Source of the DNA: Candidatus Hinthialibacter antarcticus
Lineage (GTDB): Bacteria; Hinthialibacterota; Hinthialibacteria; Hinthialibacterales; Hinthialibacteraceae
Assembly: GCA_030765645.1 (NCBI GenBank)
Contig: JAVCCE010000066.1
Location: forward strand, 1 to 64,000
Length of the DNA stretch: 64,000 nucleotides
Direction: 5' to 3'
Shown here: one piece after another, positions 8,269-16,968 of the stretch
Position numbering within the stretch: position 1 is the stretch's first letter
How the letters are laid out: each line of letters begins with the position of its first letter
Translations under genes and position numbers: made by a program
Notes under the pieces: model-generated
Databases searched by the model: none
Seen by the model: only the letters and a program-made list of their open reading frames with translations
What the model was told of the DNA's origin: nothing

Positions 8269-9366
8269 ATGAAATTTATTATCCGGTTATTCATTTTTGC
8301 ATTACTCATCATCTCGCCATTTAGGTCGAATGCAGACTTATTATTTGACGGCTTCGACAACGACGGCGCTGCAACAAACGGCGTGGGGACGGACGGCGCT
8401 TGGAACCTGCCTCCTGATTCTGACTATCAAGTCGCCTTTGAAGCGCAAAAGGTCCATCAAGGCAGCGGGGCGCTAAAAGTATCCTGGGACGGAAAAGATT
8501 TGTGGTCGAGTTTTGTTTTTAGCGACCTCGACAAGGCAGGAAACGTCGGCAGCCTGTTTCAAGATGCGGACGCAGTGCGCATGGCGATTGCAGGCCCCGC
8601 AGGCCGCATCATTATCAAACTGATTGATTCCGAGGGCTTCGCAACAGGCGACGTTGCAAGCCTTGATGCGTCGGGAAGCGACGAGTACGAAATCGTTGAA
8701 TTTCCGATCACGTCGGCGTTTAACTTTCCCATTGATCCATCCGGGATCAAAGAATTTGTCATTCTACCAGATGCAGGCCAGCAAGGTACAGCGGCTGATA
8801 TCTATATTGACAGCATTGAACTCATCCAGGGCAGCGGCGACGGCGCAACCGTGATTGGCGTTGTTGATAATTTCGACAATGACAATTCAATTCAAGATGA
8901 TCCGAATACCGCCGATTCGACGCCGTCAGCTTTTTCGCTGCTCCCAGGCCCGTTCGTTACGTCAGTTGTTGACGACCCCAGCGGAGCGGACAATAAAGTC
9001 TTACGGGTTGATTACAACACCAGCCCATGGAATGTGCTTTGGGTTACGGACCTCGACGTGACCGATTGGAGTGAAGTTGAAACCATTTCAATTGATGTAT
9101 ATGGATCAGCCAATGGGATACTACTCAAATACAAAGACGCCAGCGGCGCCGAACAGGAACCGGGCGGGGGGCTGCAAGACCACGTCGGCGATCAATGGGA
9201 TACGCTAACCTGGGACTCCTTCACAGTTTCAAGCATTGATATCTTTAACATGGATAAATTGATTGTATTTATCGAAGGCCCCAACGGCGGAGAAGGTACC
9301 ATCTATCTTGATAACTTAACCCTGACCGGGCCGCTTACAGCAATTCAACAATGGAGTTTGTATTAG
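8269..9366 (+). CDS. Secreted protein with two galactose-binding-like (CBM-type) beta domains
   Basis: This 365-residue protein has a Sec signal peptide (MKFIIRLFIFALLIISPF). It then has two tandem beta-sandwich-like modules of about 160 residues each, roughly 23-188 and 195-358. Both begin with an FDGFDND/VDNFDND motif and end with an IYIDSIEL/IYLDNLTL strand. This layout matches carbohydrate-binding or discoidin-like domains. No catalytic domain is present, so it may bind surface or environmental glycans. The start has an AAAGGGGAAAG site. It ends at a shared terminator facing the interrupted gene on the other strand. The ligand is unknown. Confidence 0.72.
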   Translation: MKFIIRLFIFALLIISPFRSNADLLFDGFDNDGAATNGVGTDGAWNLPPDSDYQVAFEAQKVHQGSGALKVSWDGKDLWSSFVFSDLDKAGNVGSLFQDADAVRMAIAGPAGRIIIKLIDSEGFATGDVASLDASGSDEYEIVEFPITSAFNFPIDPSGIKEFVILPDAGQQGTAADIYIDSIELIQGSGDGATVIGVVDNFDNDNSIQDDPNTADSTPSAFSLLPGPFVTSVVDDPSGADNKVLRVDYNTSPWNVLWVTDLDVTDWSEVETISIDVYGSANGILLKYKDASGAEQEPGGGLQDHVGDQWDTLTWDSFTVSSIDIFNMDKLIVFIEGPNGGEGTIYLDNLTLTGPLTAIQQWSLY

Positions 9367-9382
9367 ATCACAAAGAACAAAA

Positions 9383-9416
9383 ACGCCCCCGCCGAATTCA
9401 GTGGGGGCGTTTTCTA
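9383..9416. terminator. Bidirectional intrinsic terminator between convergent genes
   Basis: A perfect 8-base-pair GC-rich stem, ACGCCCCC with GGGGGCGT, has a 12-base loop. T-rich tracts lie on both sides, TTTTCTATTTT on the plus strand and a T-rich run on the minus strand. It serves the secreted protein gene at 8269 and the minus-strand gene ending at 9433. Confidence 0.85.
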
Positions 9417-9432
9417 TTTTATCGAACATCGC

Positions 9433-10182
9433 TTAATAGACTGACCACGCCCCGACTTCATCTTCTGCGTACGGATTTTTGAATATCCGTACTACCGGTT
9501 CATCAAGAACGAGTCCGAATGCGCTTGATATTTGCTTAATTGTATCTGAAAGCCCGGGCATGATGGTGCTCGCCGATACGACCGCCGCGACTTGGTTGTT
9601 GAGCGCGCACCGGGGTTGTTGTTGGTCGCCAACGGCTACCTCTCCGATTGCGCCGCCATAGTCAATAAATTCCGGGTCGCTTCTCCAGTTTTCATAAATG
9701 GGAAAACTCGGTCCGAACGGGTCGCCGTCTTTGTTGAAGAAACGCCCAAAAACTTGCGAGTGACCGTCAATGCTGTCGCCGCCAAAGCGTTTATCTTCCC
9801 AAATGACAAAGACGTTACCGTTTTCATCCATGTCGCAAAACGTGCGGTCTATCATTGCAACTTCGTCTTCAATGACAACATCATCAAATCGAACATAATG
9901 GCTGACGGATCCATCTAAGTTGTAATAGATGAGAATGCCGATTGAATCGGGGCCAGAACTTATCATGGCGGATTTGACAACTACATCTTTTCCATTGCTT
10001 GCCAGAGATATGTTATCGCCGCGGCCTCCAGTGGATTCAGGAATCACAAATCCGGGATCGATTTCTTGCCCAGCGATATCCGCATGGTCAGGTTGCGCGG
10101 GCGTAATCGGCGAACCATCGTTGTTGTACCAACGGATATAGTTGCCGTAATCAATGACGAATCCGCCTCCAAACGCCGTCAT
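9433..10182 (-). CDS. 3-prime part of an interrupted secreted beta-repeat protein
   Basis: This 249-codon reading frame lies in the same frame as the upstream fragment ending at 10186. Only a TAA stop and one AAT codon separate them. It has no signal peptide and no clear ribosome-binding site of its own. Its repeat pattern continues that of the upstream part: a FVID strand, then NNDGSPI, then an ASNGKDVVV strand. The C-terminal part contains FVIWEDKRFGGDS, typical of beta-propeller-like repeats. If the stop is real, this half would be made only by re-initiation at the ATG three bases past the stop, and it would lack an export signal. It is probably a relic. I recognise no named family. Confidence 0.6.
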   Translation of the reverse strand: MTAFGGGFVIDYGNYIRWYNNDGSPITPAQPDHADIAGQEIDPGFVIPESTGGRGDNISLASNGKDVVVKSAMISSGPDSIGILIYYNLDGSVSHYVRFDDVVIEDEVAMIDRTFCDMDENGNVFVIWEDKRFGGDSIDGHSQVFGRFFNKDGDPFGPSFPIYENWRSDPEFIDYGGAIGEVAVGDQQQPRCALNNQVAAVVSASTIMPGLSDTIKQISSAFGLVLDEPVVRIFKNPYAEDEVGAWSVY

Positions 10183-10185
10183 ATT

Positions 10186-10986
10186 TTAGAAGACGCTAGA
10201 TGACCCTCCACCTAAATAAAGACCATCTTCATCTGTATGAGGGGCGAAAGGCCCAAATCGGACGGAGCCATCAGGCGCAAGAATAATTGCGATCGATACT
10301 TGAGGGGCGTCTGCGGCGATTTCATCTAGAAAATCGTCTGAAATCTGCCGGTCTTCTCCCAGCGCCACGATATCGCCGTTGCTGAGTATCACGGCGCCCA
10401 CGTCTCGATATTCACCAGGTTCCGCTGTTAAGGTTCCAAACGCATTGATGCTGGAACCGATGGGGTTTCCATCGTTATCAAACAATTGGATGAGCGAAAA
10501 GGCTTCATCGCCGACTTCATCCGCGTGTTCAAGTCCAAACTCAGCAAAGGCCTCTCCCTGGTTATGAACAACAAAGCCAGTTCCATTTGCCTTGTCTGCA
10601 TGGGCGCCAAGCGTGAAATAGCCCCAAGACAAGCCCGTCCCCGCATAATCCACCCAAGGAACCGGCGTTCCATCGGCGTTATAATTGCCGGGTGTTGGAA
10701 GGTCATTGAGTTGCTGCCCATCTGGGCCGAACAAAATGAATTCCGTCCCGCCGACAATTCCAGGAATTTCTAAATCGGAACCGCGTTTGAATACGGCAAT
10801 ATTTCCGTTATTGAGCGCGATAATCCAAACGCTGTCAAAGTTGCCTTCGTCTGCGCCATAGACCCGCCAGGGCGCCATATCACCGGTGATCGGTTCGATC
10901 CCGGCGTCTTCGGGTGAACTTGCGGGCTGCGAATATCCAACCAAACAAAGAAGCGATGCGAACACTACAAAGCCAATGTGTTTCAT
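10186..10986 (-). CDS. 5-prime part of an interrupted secreted beta-repeat protein
   Basis: This 266-codon part starts with a Sec signal peptide (MKHIGFVVFASLLCLVGYSQ). Aspartate- and glycine-rich beta repeats follow, such as IIALNNGNIAVFKRG, LIQLFDNDGNPIG and VILSNGDIVALGEDR. Similar repeats occur in WD40-like or integrin-like propellers and exported cell-surface proteins. It stops at TAA (10186-10188) inside a repeat unit and the same frame resumes at once. The undamaged gene would encode about 516 residues. The stop may be a nonsense mutation, a strain variant or a sequencing error. The start has a TAAGGGGAAAC site. Confidence 0.68.
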   Translation of the reverse strand: MKHIGFVVFASLLCLVGYSQPASSPEDAGIEPITGDMAPWRVYGADEGNFDSVWIIALNNGNIAVFKRGSDLEIPGIVGGTEFILFGPDGQQLNDLPTPGNYNADGTPVPWVDYAGTGLSWGYFTLGAHADKANGTGFVVHNQGEAFAEFGLEHADEVGDEAFSLIQLFDNDGNPIGSSINAFGTLTAEPGEYRDVGAVILSNGDIVALGEDRQISDDFLDEIAADAPQVSIAIILAPDGSVRFGPFAPHTDEDGLYLGGGSSSVF

Positions 10987-11130
10987 TCTGTTTCCCCTTA
11001 GTCAATTGATATTTGATAGACGAGATGTGATTTAATCTAAAAGAAATTTGGTTCAGATGTCAAGCAATAATTTTTTGGGGAGAATGGGAATGGGGAATTA
11101 AAACAAATGAAGTGTTTGTTGAATAAAAAA

Positions 11131-11204
11131 TACGCCCAGCAGGACTCGAACCTGCAACCCTCTGCTTAGAAGGCAGATGCTCTATCCGGTTGAGCTATGG
11201 GCGC
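11131..11204 (-). tRNA. tRNA-Arg (anticodon UCU)
   Basis: This 74-base cloverleaf reads from 11204 to 11131. The acceptor arms are GCGCCCA and TGGGCGT, with discriminator A. The anticodon loop is CTTCTAA, giving anticodon TCT for AGA/AGG codons. The T arm is GCAGG-TTCGAGT-CCTGC. The 3-prime CCA is not encoded, and a T-rich run follows. Confidence 0.95.
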
Positions 11205-11258
11205 GTTTTTTTATTATAAACGGTGATTGGTTTTGGACAATCACAACAGAAAGAAGCA

Positions 11259-12290
11259 TCAATATTTTTTACCAAAAAGCATGAAACTCATAATGCCAAC
11301 GGCGATGCCCAAACCGCTGGTGAAAGCATCAATGATATTAAGAAACGCGCCTTTTAGTGTGAACACGATTCCCCGATGTCGAAAGAGATACTTCATGTAG
11401 CCGTCAATCAAATAGGCGTACAAAACCAGCAATGGAGCAATCACCAACAACCAGTTCATATTGCCCGAACATCCCATCCAGACGCTTGCCGCAGCAATCA
11501 GGTAGATCAAAGGGATGCGCAACATCGCCGCCAGCGAATTGGTGCCGAAACGCCCTCGTTCGGCAGTGGACGGCGAAGGTTCTTGTTGTTTTTCTGCTCG
11601 ATTGCGAAGCAGCAACTTTGCCAGGTCGCGGGAACGACGATACTGGTTGCGTATAAATCCCCAAGCGGTCAGTTTTTTGTTATGAAGAACTTCAATGTCG
11701 CGCGCGAGCCAGATGCGAAAGTTGCTGCGAATTAAGTTGCGGCCTAGCGTACGGTCTTCGACGGATGCGTCGCGGATATTTTCGTCGAAGCCGCCGCATT
11801 GCATAAACGCGTCTTTTTTCACTGCCGTCAGCGACGTGTAGGTGGTGTCGATCCAATCCGGTAATTGAGTGAGAACAAAACGGTTATACAAATTTTTGTA
11901 TTGCGAACAAAAATTGGCGAACGGGCAGACGTTTGAAAAGACGCCCTGGACGCATTCCGCATTAGATTGTTGAAAATGTTGATCTAATTTTTGCAACAAC
12001 GCTTTGGGGACTAACACATCGCTGTCGGTGAAGACGATCACATCATATTTCGATTCAGCGGCGCCTTTGTTACGGGCGGTCGCCGGGCCGCTGTTTTGTT
12101 CAAGAGTAACCACGCGGGCGCCTGCGTCGAGCGCGAGTTGGGCGGTGTTGTCGGTCGAAGCGTCGTCAACAATGATGACTTCAAACGCAGCGCCTTCGAG
12201 TTGCATCACGCTGATCAAAGTGTCGGGCAGCGTCTTGGCGCCATTATAAACAGGGATCACGATTGAATAACCGCGTTTGGTATCACTCAT
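11259..12290 (-). CDS. Family 2 glycosyltransferase with C-terminal membrane segments
   Basis: This 343-residue GT-A glycosyltransferase begins SIVIPVYNGAKTLPDTL. It has the nucleotide-sugar aspartates (VIIVDDASTD) and a DxD-like FTDSDV. An acceptor-side VEDRTLGRNL (ED motif) is also present. Two to three hydrophobic helices after residue 255 anchor it to the inner membrane. Its start overlaps the stop of the upstream GT4 gene by four bases (ATGA), so the two are translationally coupled. They probably act in the same surface glycan or glycolipid pathway. Donor and acceptor are unknown. Confidence 0.88.
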   Translation of the reverse strand: MSDTKRGYSIVIPVYNGAKTLPDTLISVMQLEGAAFEVIIVDDASTDNTAQLALDAGARVVTLEQNSGPATARNKGAAESKYDVIVFTDSDVLVPKALLQKLDQHFQQSNAECVQGVFSNVCPFANFCSQYKNLYNRFVLTQLPDWIDTTYTSLTAVKKDAFMQCGGFDENIRDASVEDRTLGRNLIRSNFRIWLARDIEVLHNKKLTAWGFIRNQYRRSRDLAKLLLRNRAEKQQEPSPSTAERGRFGTNSLAAMLRIPLIYLIAAASVWMGCSGNMNWLLVIAPLLVLYAYLIDGYMKYLFRHRGIVFTLKGAFLNIIDAFTSGLGIAVGIMSFMLFGKKY

Positions 12291-13411
12291 TGCTTTACAA
12301 TCCGGTCATACATTTCAATCACGCGCTTTACCATCTGTTCTTCAGAAAAAATCGTTCGAACTCTCTCGACGGCGTTGCTGGCGTAGTCTTTTAGGCGTTC
12401 AGGGGACTGCGCCAATTCGAGTATTGTATTCGCGAATCCATCTGCGTCTAATGCGTCGAAGAATAAGCCGCTCGTTCCGCTTTGGATTACGCTCTCAACA
12501 CCGCCGACCCGGGTCGAGATCACCGGCGCTTGCGCCGCCATCGCTTCAAGAATGGTATGGGGAACGCCCTCCGAATGCGAAGAACAGACATACAGGTCCA
12601 GCGCCCATAACGCCGGGCGGACATCTTCAAGAAACCCCGTGAAATGGACGCAGTCGGCTAACTGAAGGCGCTTGGCCTGTTGTTTTAGCGCATGGAGTTC
12701 GGGGCCGTCCCCAACAAGGACTAAACGAGCATGAGGCAGGGAACTCTTCGCTTTCGCGAATGCCTCTAGCAGGATGTCATATCCCTTGATTGGCGCCATG
12801 CGACCAACCGAACCGATGACGAAGGCGTCCTCTGGTAGGTTCATTGCTAATTTGTATGAGGCTTTATTCTGTGAAATTTGATACCGACCATAGTCGATCC
12901 CATTTGGAACCAATTCAATTATCCTAATAGAAGAAGACAGCTGTTTGAAATAGGATTCCAATTGTGGAGAAATCACTTGGACGGCGTCGGCGCTTCGCAG
13001 AAAATGATTGTTGATGCGATGTGATATTTGACCGATCCAACGATTGTCGTAATCGGTATAGGTCAAGTTCGGAACGCGCGCCGCCCACGCAGCGGAAGTT
13101 TTCTTTGCGATGAGCCAGGCCATACTGTTGGAACGAATTCCAAACGTGTGAACCACAGCGGCGTTATATTCACTCACGAGTGTTCTTAGGCGATCCGATG
13201 CGCCCAGCACGTCAAAACGGCTGCTCATCGGCAGAAAGCGCGTCGCGATTTCTAAAGCAGCCGCTTGTTTCTCAAGTTCACCATGATTGGCGATGGAGAC
13301 AATCACGGGCGTGTACGGGCTGCCTTCAAGGCGTTTCGCCAATGAGAGAATGTGGCGTTCTACTCCGCCAAAGTTGCCGTCTATGCGACATAACAATACA
13401 ACCCCGCTCAC
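12287..13411 (-). CDS. Family 4 glycosyltransferase (GT-B fold)
   Basis: This 374-residue retaining GT4 enzyme has an N-terminal acceptor domain and a C-terminal Glyco_transf_1 domain from about 180. The latter shows IGSVGRMAPIKGYDILLEAF and LVLVGDGPEL. The EX7E-like nucleotide-sugar site is SEGVPHTILEAMAAQAPVI. It is the first gene of the coupled GT4-GT2 pair. The prepilin gene lies upstream on the same strand with a likely terminator between. The role is probably surface polysaccharide synthesis. Confidence 0.9.
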   Translation of the reverse strand: MSGVVLLCRIDGNFGGVERHILSLAKRLEGSPYTPVIVSIANHGELEKQAAALEIATRFLPMSSRFDVLGASDRLRTLVSEYNAAVVHTFGIRSNSMAWLIAKKTSAAWAARVPNLTYTDYDNRWIGQISHRINNHFLRSADAVQVISPQLESYFKQLSSSIRIIELVPNGIDYGRYQISQNKASYKLAMNLPEDAFVIGSVGRMAPIKGYDILLEAFAKAKSSLPHARLVLVGDGPELHALKQQAKRLQLADCVHFTGFLEDVRPALWALDLYVCSSHSEGVPHTILEAMAAQAPVISTRVGGVESVIQSGTSGLFFDALDADGFANTILELAQSPERLKDYASNAVERVRTIFSEEQMVKRVIEMYDRIVKQ

Positions 13412-13433
13412 AAAAAAACTCCTAAGAAAGAAA

Positions 13434-13462
13434 CAAGGATGGCCCAGAAAGAACCATCCTTG
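13434..13462 (-). terminator. Probable terminator of the prepilin-like gene at 13495
   Basis: A perfect 9-base-pair stem (CAAGGATGG with CCATCCTTG) has an 11-base loop. Read on the minus strand it is followed by TTTCTTTCTTAG. It sits between the prepilin stop and the GT4 start. A plus-strand T run also flanks it. Confidence 0.65.
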
Positions 13463-13494
13463 CGTTTTTCATCTCTGTAAAGAGAAGCAGCGAG

Positions 13495-14097
13495 TTATTG
13501 ATAGATTCTAGCGCTGGATGAGACGATATCTCCGCTTGAGTTCAACCCATTTGAGATAGAGTAAAACGCGCCGCCGTCTCCATTTGTGCCTGCTCTGCTT
13601 GGGCTATTCAAGACGCGCAAGCCGCCTGCCCAGTCTGTCCATTGCCAATCGGTATCCCGGTCAGGTCCTAATGACACCATCACATAGATTACGCCTGCGG
13701 CATTGTATTCTTTGATGCGAATGGCGACTTGGTCCTCTGATTGCCCGGCGCGTAACGGCGCTCCATAATCGCAAAATCTCCGTTCGCTTTCTTCTGCTTG
13801 TGAGAAGAACGGATCGCGAGCAGCGTCAATACTGCTCAAATACGAGACCGGAGTGGTTAGGGGTACATAACTGCGGCCATCTGCGGTTTCACCCCCCAAG
13901 TCAGGCGGCGCCCAACCACGATCCAGCTGATATTGAGCAACTGCAGATTGCACGGCTTTCAAATCAGCATAGGTACGCGCCATTTTCGCCCGAAATTGAG
14001 CGTTTAAAAAGTTTGGAACCGCAATGGCCGCTAAAATCCCGATAATGGCAACGACAATCAATAACTCAATCAGGGTAAACCCTTTATTCGGAGTCAT
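13495..14097 (-). CDS. Type IV prepilin-like (pseudopilin) protein
   Basis: This 200-residue protein has a class III prepilin signal. The leader MTPNKG is cut before FTLIELLIVVAIIGILAAIA, the N-terminal hydrophobic helix. The globular part (about 60-200) resembles GspG-type major pseudopilins, with many aromatic residues. A second prepilin at 60027-60617 has an almost identical helix but a different head. No pilus or type II secretion ATPase or prepilin peptidase is in the window, so the machine is encoded elsewhere. Families of orphan pseudopilins like this are common in Planctomycetes-like and BRC1-like genomes (general knowledge). Confidence 0.87.
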   Translation of the reverse strand: MTPNKGFTLIELLIVVAIIGILAAIAVPNFLNAQFRAKMARTYADLKAVQSAVAQYQLDRGWAPPDLGGETADGRSYVPLTTPVSYLSSIDAARDPFFSQAEESERRFCDYGAPLRAGQSEDQVAIRIKEYNAAGVIYVMVSLGPDRDTDWQWTDWAGGLRVLNSPSRAGTNGDGGAFYSISNGLNSSGDIVSSSARIYQ

Positions 14098-14313
14098 CAG
14101 AAACGCTCCCCCCTTGCGTTGATAAAGAAAAATTTTGAGTGATCTGATTGATTGTAATGAAGATTCATTGCTTTATCAATTAGAATTTCGGGAGTGTTAC
14201 TAAAAATAAATAACGCCAATCACTTTTCACTTCGGTGCAAATTGACTACTATTTTAAGAGTCCATAGATAAACATAGGCTGATTGCAGTCAAAATTCACG
14301 ATGGAGGACGGCT

Positions 14314-14934
14314 GTGGCAACATTGCAGGAAATTGAATCAGAAATGGAAGAGCTCCAGATGCTGATGAAGATCTGGAACCAATTTTACAAAGTTTTAAAC
14401 ACGACGTTTGCAGAAGAAAAAGCAGACCAAAAAGCGTTGGATCGTGAATTTCAACGCATTAAACAAATCGTGGCTGAGCATCATGGTCACTTTATGAAAG
14501 TTATCAAGAAAGATTTTCATATTGGTCAATCGGTAATGACTACGGTAAAGCGTACCATTTCAATTGATGGGTTTTTGGGGCTGAGCGACCTTGAAATTCG
14601 TAAAACCCTGATCGAATGGCACGACGCCAACATCCTTCTGAATGAAACGCTGGGTTCATTGGAATGCGAACGGGACCGGATTAACCGCGGCCTCGCGCAA
14701 AAAGATAAAAAGAAATTGAATAAGTCCGATACCAGTTTCTTCCAGAGCGGGACATTCAAATTGTTGCTGAATGTAATTGTCATTGCCGCCGTGATTGGCG
14801 CTTTGGTGGTATTTTGGGAACCCATTTCTCAATCCTCCATCTATCAAGGGTACTTAGCCTGGATGATTGACCCCATTTTGAATATGATTGGCATCACCAC
14901 AACGACCCCTGAAGCAGCGGCGCCCGCTGGTTGA
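14314..14934 (+). CDS. Membrane protein of unknown function with cytoplasmic helical domain
   Basis: This 206-residue protein starts with GTG after a strong GGAGGA site. The first 145 residues are highly charged and helical (IESEMEELQMLMKIWNQFY). One hydrophobic helix lies at about 149-168 (LLLNVIVIAAVIGALVVFW). A second weakly hydrophobic stretch (about 175-195) and a short Ala-rich tail follow. No catalytic motif is seen and I do not recognise the family. It stands alone between divergent and downstream genes and ends at a strong terminator. Confidence 0.72.
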   Translation: MATLQEIESEMEELQMLMKIWNQFYKVLNTTFAEEKADQKALDREFQRIKQIVAEHHGHFMKVIKKDFHIGQSVMTTVKRTISIDGFLGLSDLEIRKTLIEWHDANILLNETLGSLECERDRINRGLAQKDKKKLNKSDTSFFQSGTFKLLLNVIVIAAVIGALVVFWEPISQSSIYQGYLAWMIDPILNMIGITTTTPEAAAPAG

Positions 14935-14963
14935 TCATTGCCTACAGAATTGATTTTTCAAAA

Positions 14964-14992
14964 GGGCCGAAATTTTATTCGGCCTTTTTTTT
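14964..14992 (+). terminator. Intrinsic terminator after the 14314 gene
   Basis: A 7-base-pair GC-rich stem, GGCCGAA with TTCGGCC, has a short AT loop. Eight T follow, about 30 bases after the stop codon. Confidence 0.9.
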
Positions 14993-15047
14993 ATGCGCGT
15001 TCGTTATACTGATAGTGACAATTCTTGATCGGAGAAAGTTTGCATCA

Positions 15048-16442
15048 ATGAAAGCCCGTATACTCGTAGTGGAAGACGATTCCCGCTATTCCGCTCGGAT
15101 CCAAAAGAACCTCAACCTCGAAGGGTATGAAACCGTATCCGCCTCTTGCGGCGAAGAAGCACTACAAGCGCTTTCGGAGCAACAATTCGATTTAGTCATG
15201 TCTGATATCAAGATGCCGGGGATGGACGGCGTCTCGCTGCTTAAACAAATTTCCGCCCGCAAAGACCTCGGTCATGAAATGCCGGTCATCATGTTGACGT
15301 CGGTTGATTCGGTGCGCGTCGCTGTCGACGCCATGCGGGAAGGCGCATCTGACTACATCACCAAAGACGCAGACCGCGAAGAGATTTTGCTGCGTATCGA
15401 AAATGTGCTGGATCGCGCCAAAATGCAAGAAGTGAACAATAGTTTGCGGCGCCATCTTCACGCCGCCCACGATGCGGGAAGCCTGGTCGCAGAATCGGAC
15501 GGAATGAAAGCCATTCGCGATGAAATTCACGCGGTGGCTGACGCTGGCGCTTGTATTCTCATCGTAGGTGAAACTGGCGTTGGCAAAGAAATCGTCGCAC
15601 GCTACATCCATCGTTGCAGCCCACGGGCCGAAGCGCCTTTCATTGACGTGAATTGCGCCGCCTTACCGAATGACAACTTGTTTCAATCTGAAGTATTCGG
15701 ACATGAAAAAGGCGCATTCACTGGAGCATCCGTCCGTAAACGCGGCAAACTGGAACTTGCGGATACGGGTACAATCTTTCTTGATGAAATCGGCGATATG
15801 CCGCTTGAAAGCCAAGGTAAAATACTACGCGCGATCGAAACCAAAGAATTTGAACGACTGGGCGGCAGCCAGAAAATCAACGTTGATATCGCAATTATCG
15901 CCGCGACCAACAAAGACTTGAATGCGGAAGTCCAAAATGGTTTTTTTCGTCAGGATTTATTGTTTCGGCTTGATGTGATTCGTATTACGATTCCGCCTTT
16001 GCGCGAGAGACAAGCCGATATTTTGCCGCTTGCCACCCGCTTCTTAGATGAATACGCCCGGAAATATAACCGCCCATCTCCATCGGTTTCAAAAGAAGCA
16101 ATCGTGTTACTCGAAGCCTATTCGTGGCCCGGCAACGTGCGGGAATTAAAAAACCTGATTGAGCGGATCGTCATTCGAAATCGCGACTGCAAAGAAATTG
16201 ATAAGGCATTAGTCAGCCGGGAAGGGCTGAGCGCTGATGGGGCGCAGACTCTGCGCTCGAATCAAGATTTTCCCTCGCTAGAAGAAGTTGAAAAGAAGAC
16301 AATTTTGCAAGCGTTAGAGCAAAGTAACTGGGTGCAAAGCGAAGCGGCGAAGTTGTTGAAAATCTCCGCAGACCGCATTAATTCCCGCATCAAAAAGTAT
16401 AACATTCAGCACTCTTCATGGCGCTCGCACAAGCCCGTTTAG
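15048..16442 (+). CDS. NtrC-family sigma-54-dependent response regulator
   Basis: This 464-residue activator has a receiver (1-120, phospho-acceptor Asp53 in VMSDIKMPGMDG), a sigma-54 AAA+ domain (about 145-370) and a Fis-type helix-turn-helix at the C-terminus. The AAA+ domain has Walker A GETGVGKE, the sigma-54 contact loop GAFTGA, Walker B GTIFLDEIG and the arginine-finger region FRQDLLFRLDV. The C-terminal helix-turn-helix reads QSEAAKLLKISADRINSRI. The start at 15048 is chosen because the receiver begins there and GGAGAAAG precedes it. A longer upstream reading is excluded because it would run through the terminator. No partner kinase is adjacent. Targets are unknown, and the neighbouring hox operon is only a positional candidate. 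Confidence 0.93.
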   Translation: MKARILVVEDDSRYSARIQKNLNLEGYETVSASCGEEALQALSEQQFDLVMSDIKMPGMDGVSLLKQISARKDLGHEMPVIMLTSVDSVRVAVDAMREGASDYITKDADREEILLRIENVLDRAKMQEVNNSLRRHLHAAHDAGSLVAESDGMKAIRDEIHAVADAGACILIVGETGVGKEIVARYIHRCSPRAEAPFIDVNCAALPNDNLFQSEVFGHEKGAFTGASVRKRGKLELADTGTIFLDEIGDMPLESQGKILRAIETKEFERLGGSQKINVDIAIIAATNKDLNAEVQNGFFRQDLLFRLDVIRITIPPLRERQADILPLATRFLDEYARKYNRPSPSVSKEAIVLLEAYSWPGNVRELKNLIERIVIRNRDCKEIDKALVSREGLSADGAQTLRSNQDFPSLEEVEKKTILQALEQSNWVQSEAAKLLKISADRINSRIKKYNIQHSSWRSHKPV

Positions 16443-16500
16443 ATATCCTGCGCATTTGATATTGTATACAAATCAGCATAAGCGCCCTGGATTATAAGTG

Positions 16501-16968
16501 TTATGTAATTGGATCCGGAACCGCTTCGTTTCTGATTATCAATTCAATTGAATCAACCAATTCAGGCAGCAGCGCTGTGATTTTAGGGGAGAGAGACTCT
16601 TGAAACCCGAAAGTTTCGCCCACAATTGAAACGATGTAGGCTCGGGGTTCTTTACCGTACAATTCTCGAGCCATCGCTAAAATCGTTTCGGGTTTTGAGA
16701 AGTGGTTTATGGGTTCATGGTATGGACTCGCGGCTTCAAAGGAGCGCGTTTTGATTTCTCCCGGCTCGCCTTGGGCGTCAGCATCAATCAAAATAACGAG
16801 ATCGTATTGGCTGAATTCTTCCGCCCATTCCGGCGTTAATTGGTGACAAGTTTGGATTGCCACATTTGCGTCTTGATTGCGTTCTTTCAACTGAGACGCA
16901 GCAATCCATCCGATGCCGTCGTCGCCGCGCAAGGGATTTCCATATCCAAGAACTAAAATGTTGCTCAT
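16501..16968 (-). CDS. hoxW: NiFe-hydrogenase maturation protease (HoxW/HycI family)
   Basis: This 155-residue endopeptidase of the HycI/HybD/HoxW family begins ILVLGYGNPLRGDDGIGW. The nickel-sensing acids are expected in that first motif and in LVILIDADAQGEPGE. A His-containing segment (INHFSKP) follows. It removes the C-terminal tail of HoxH after nickel insertion. The ATG at 16968 overlaps the hoxH stop by four bases (ATGA), so production of substrate and protease is coupled. A longer reading runs into hoxH and is rejected. It is the last gene of the hox operon. Confidence 0.9.
   Translation of the reverse strand: MSNILVLGYGNPLRGDDGIGWIAASQLKERNQDANVAIQTCHQLTPEWAEEFSQYDLVILIDADAQGEPGEIKTRSFEAASPYHEPINHFSKPETILAMARELYGKEPRAYIVSIVGETFGFQESLSPKITALLPELVDSIELIIRNEAVPDPIT

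Noticed and set aside
16443-16500. A TTGTATACAA palindrome in the gap between the NtrC-type gene and hoxW
   Set aside because: It lies between two convergent genes, where an operator is unlikely, and the stem is short and AT-rich. It is not convincing as a terminator either.
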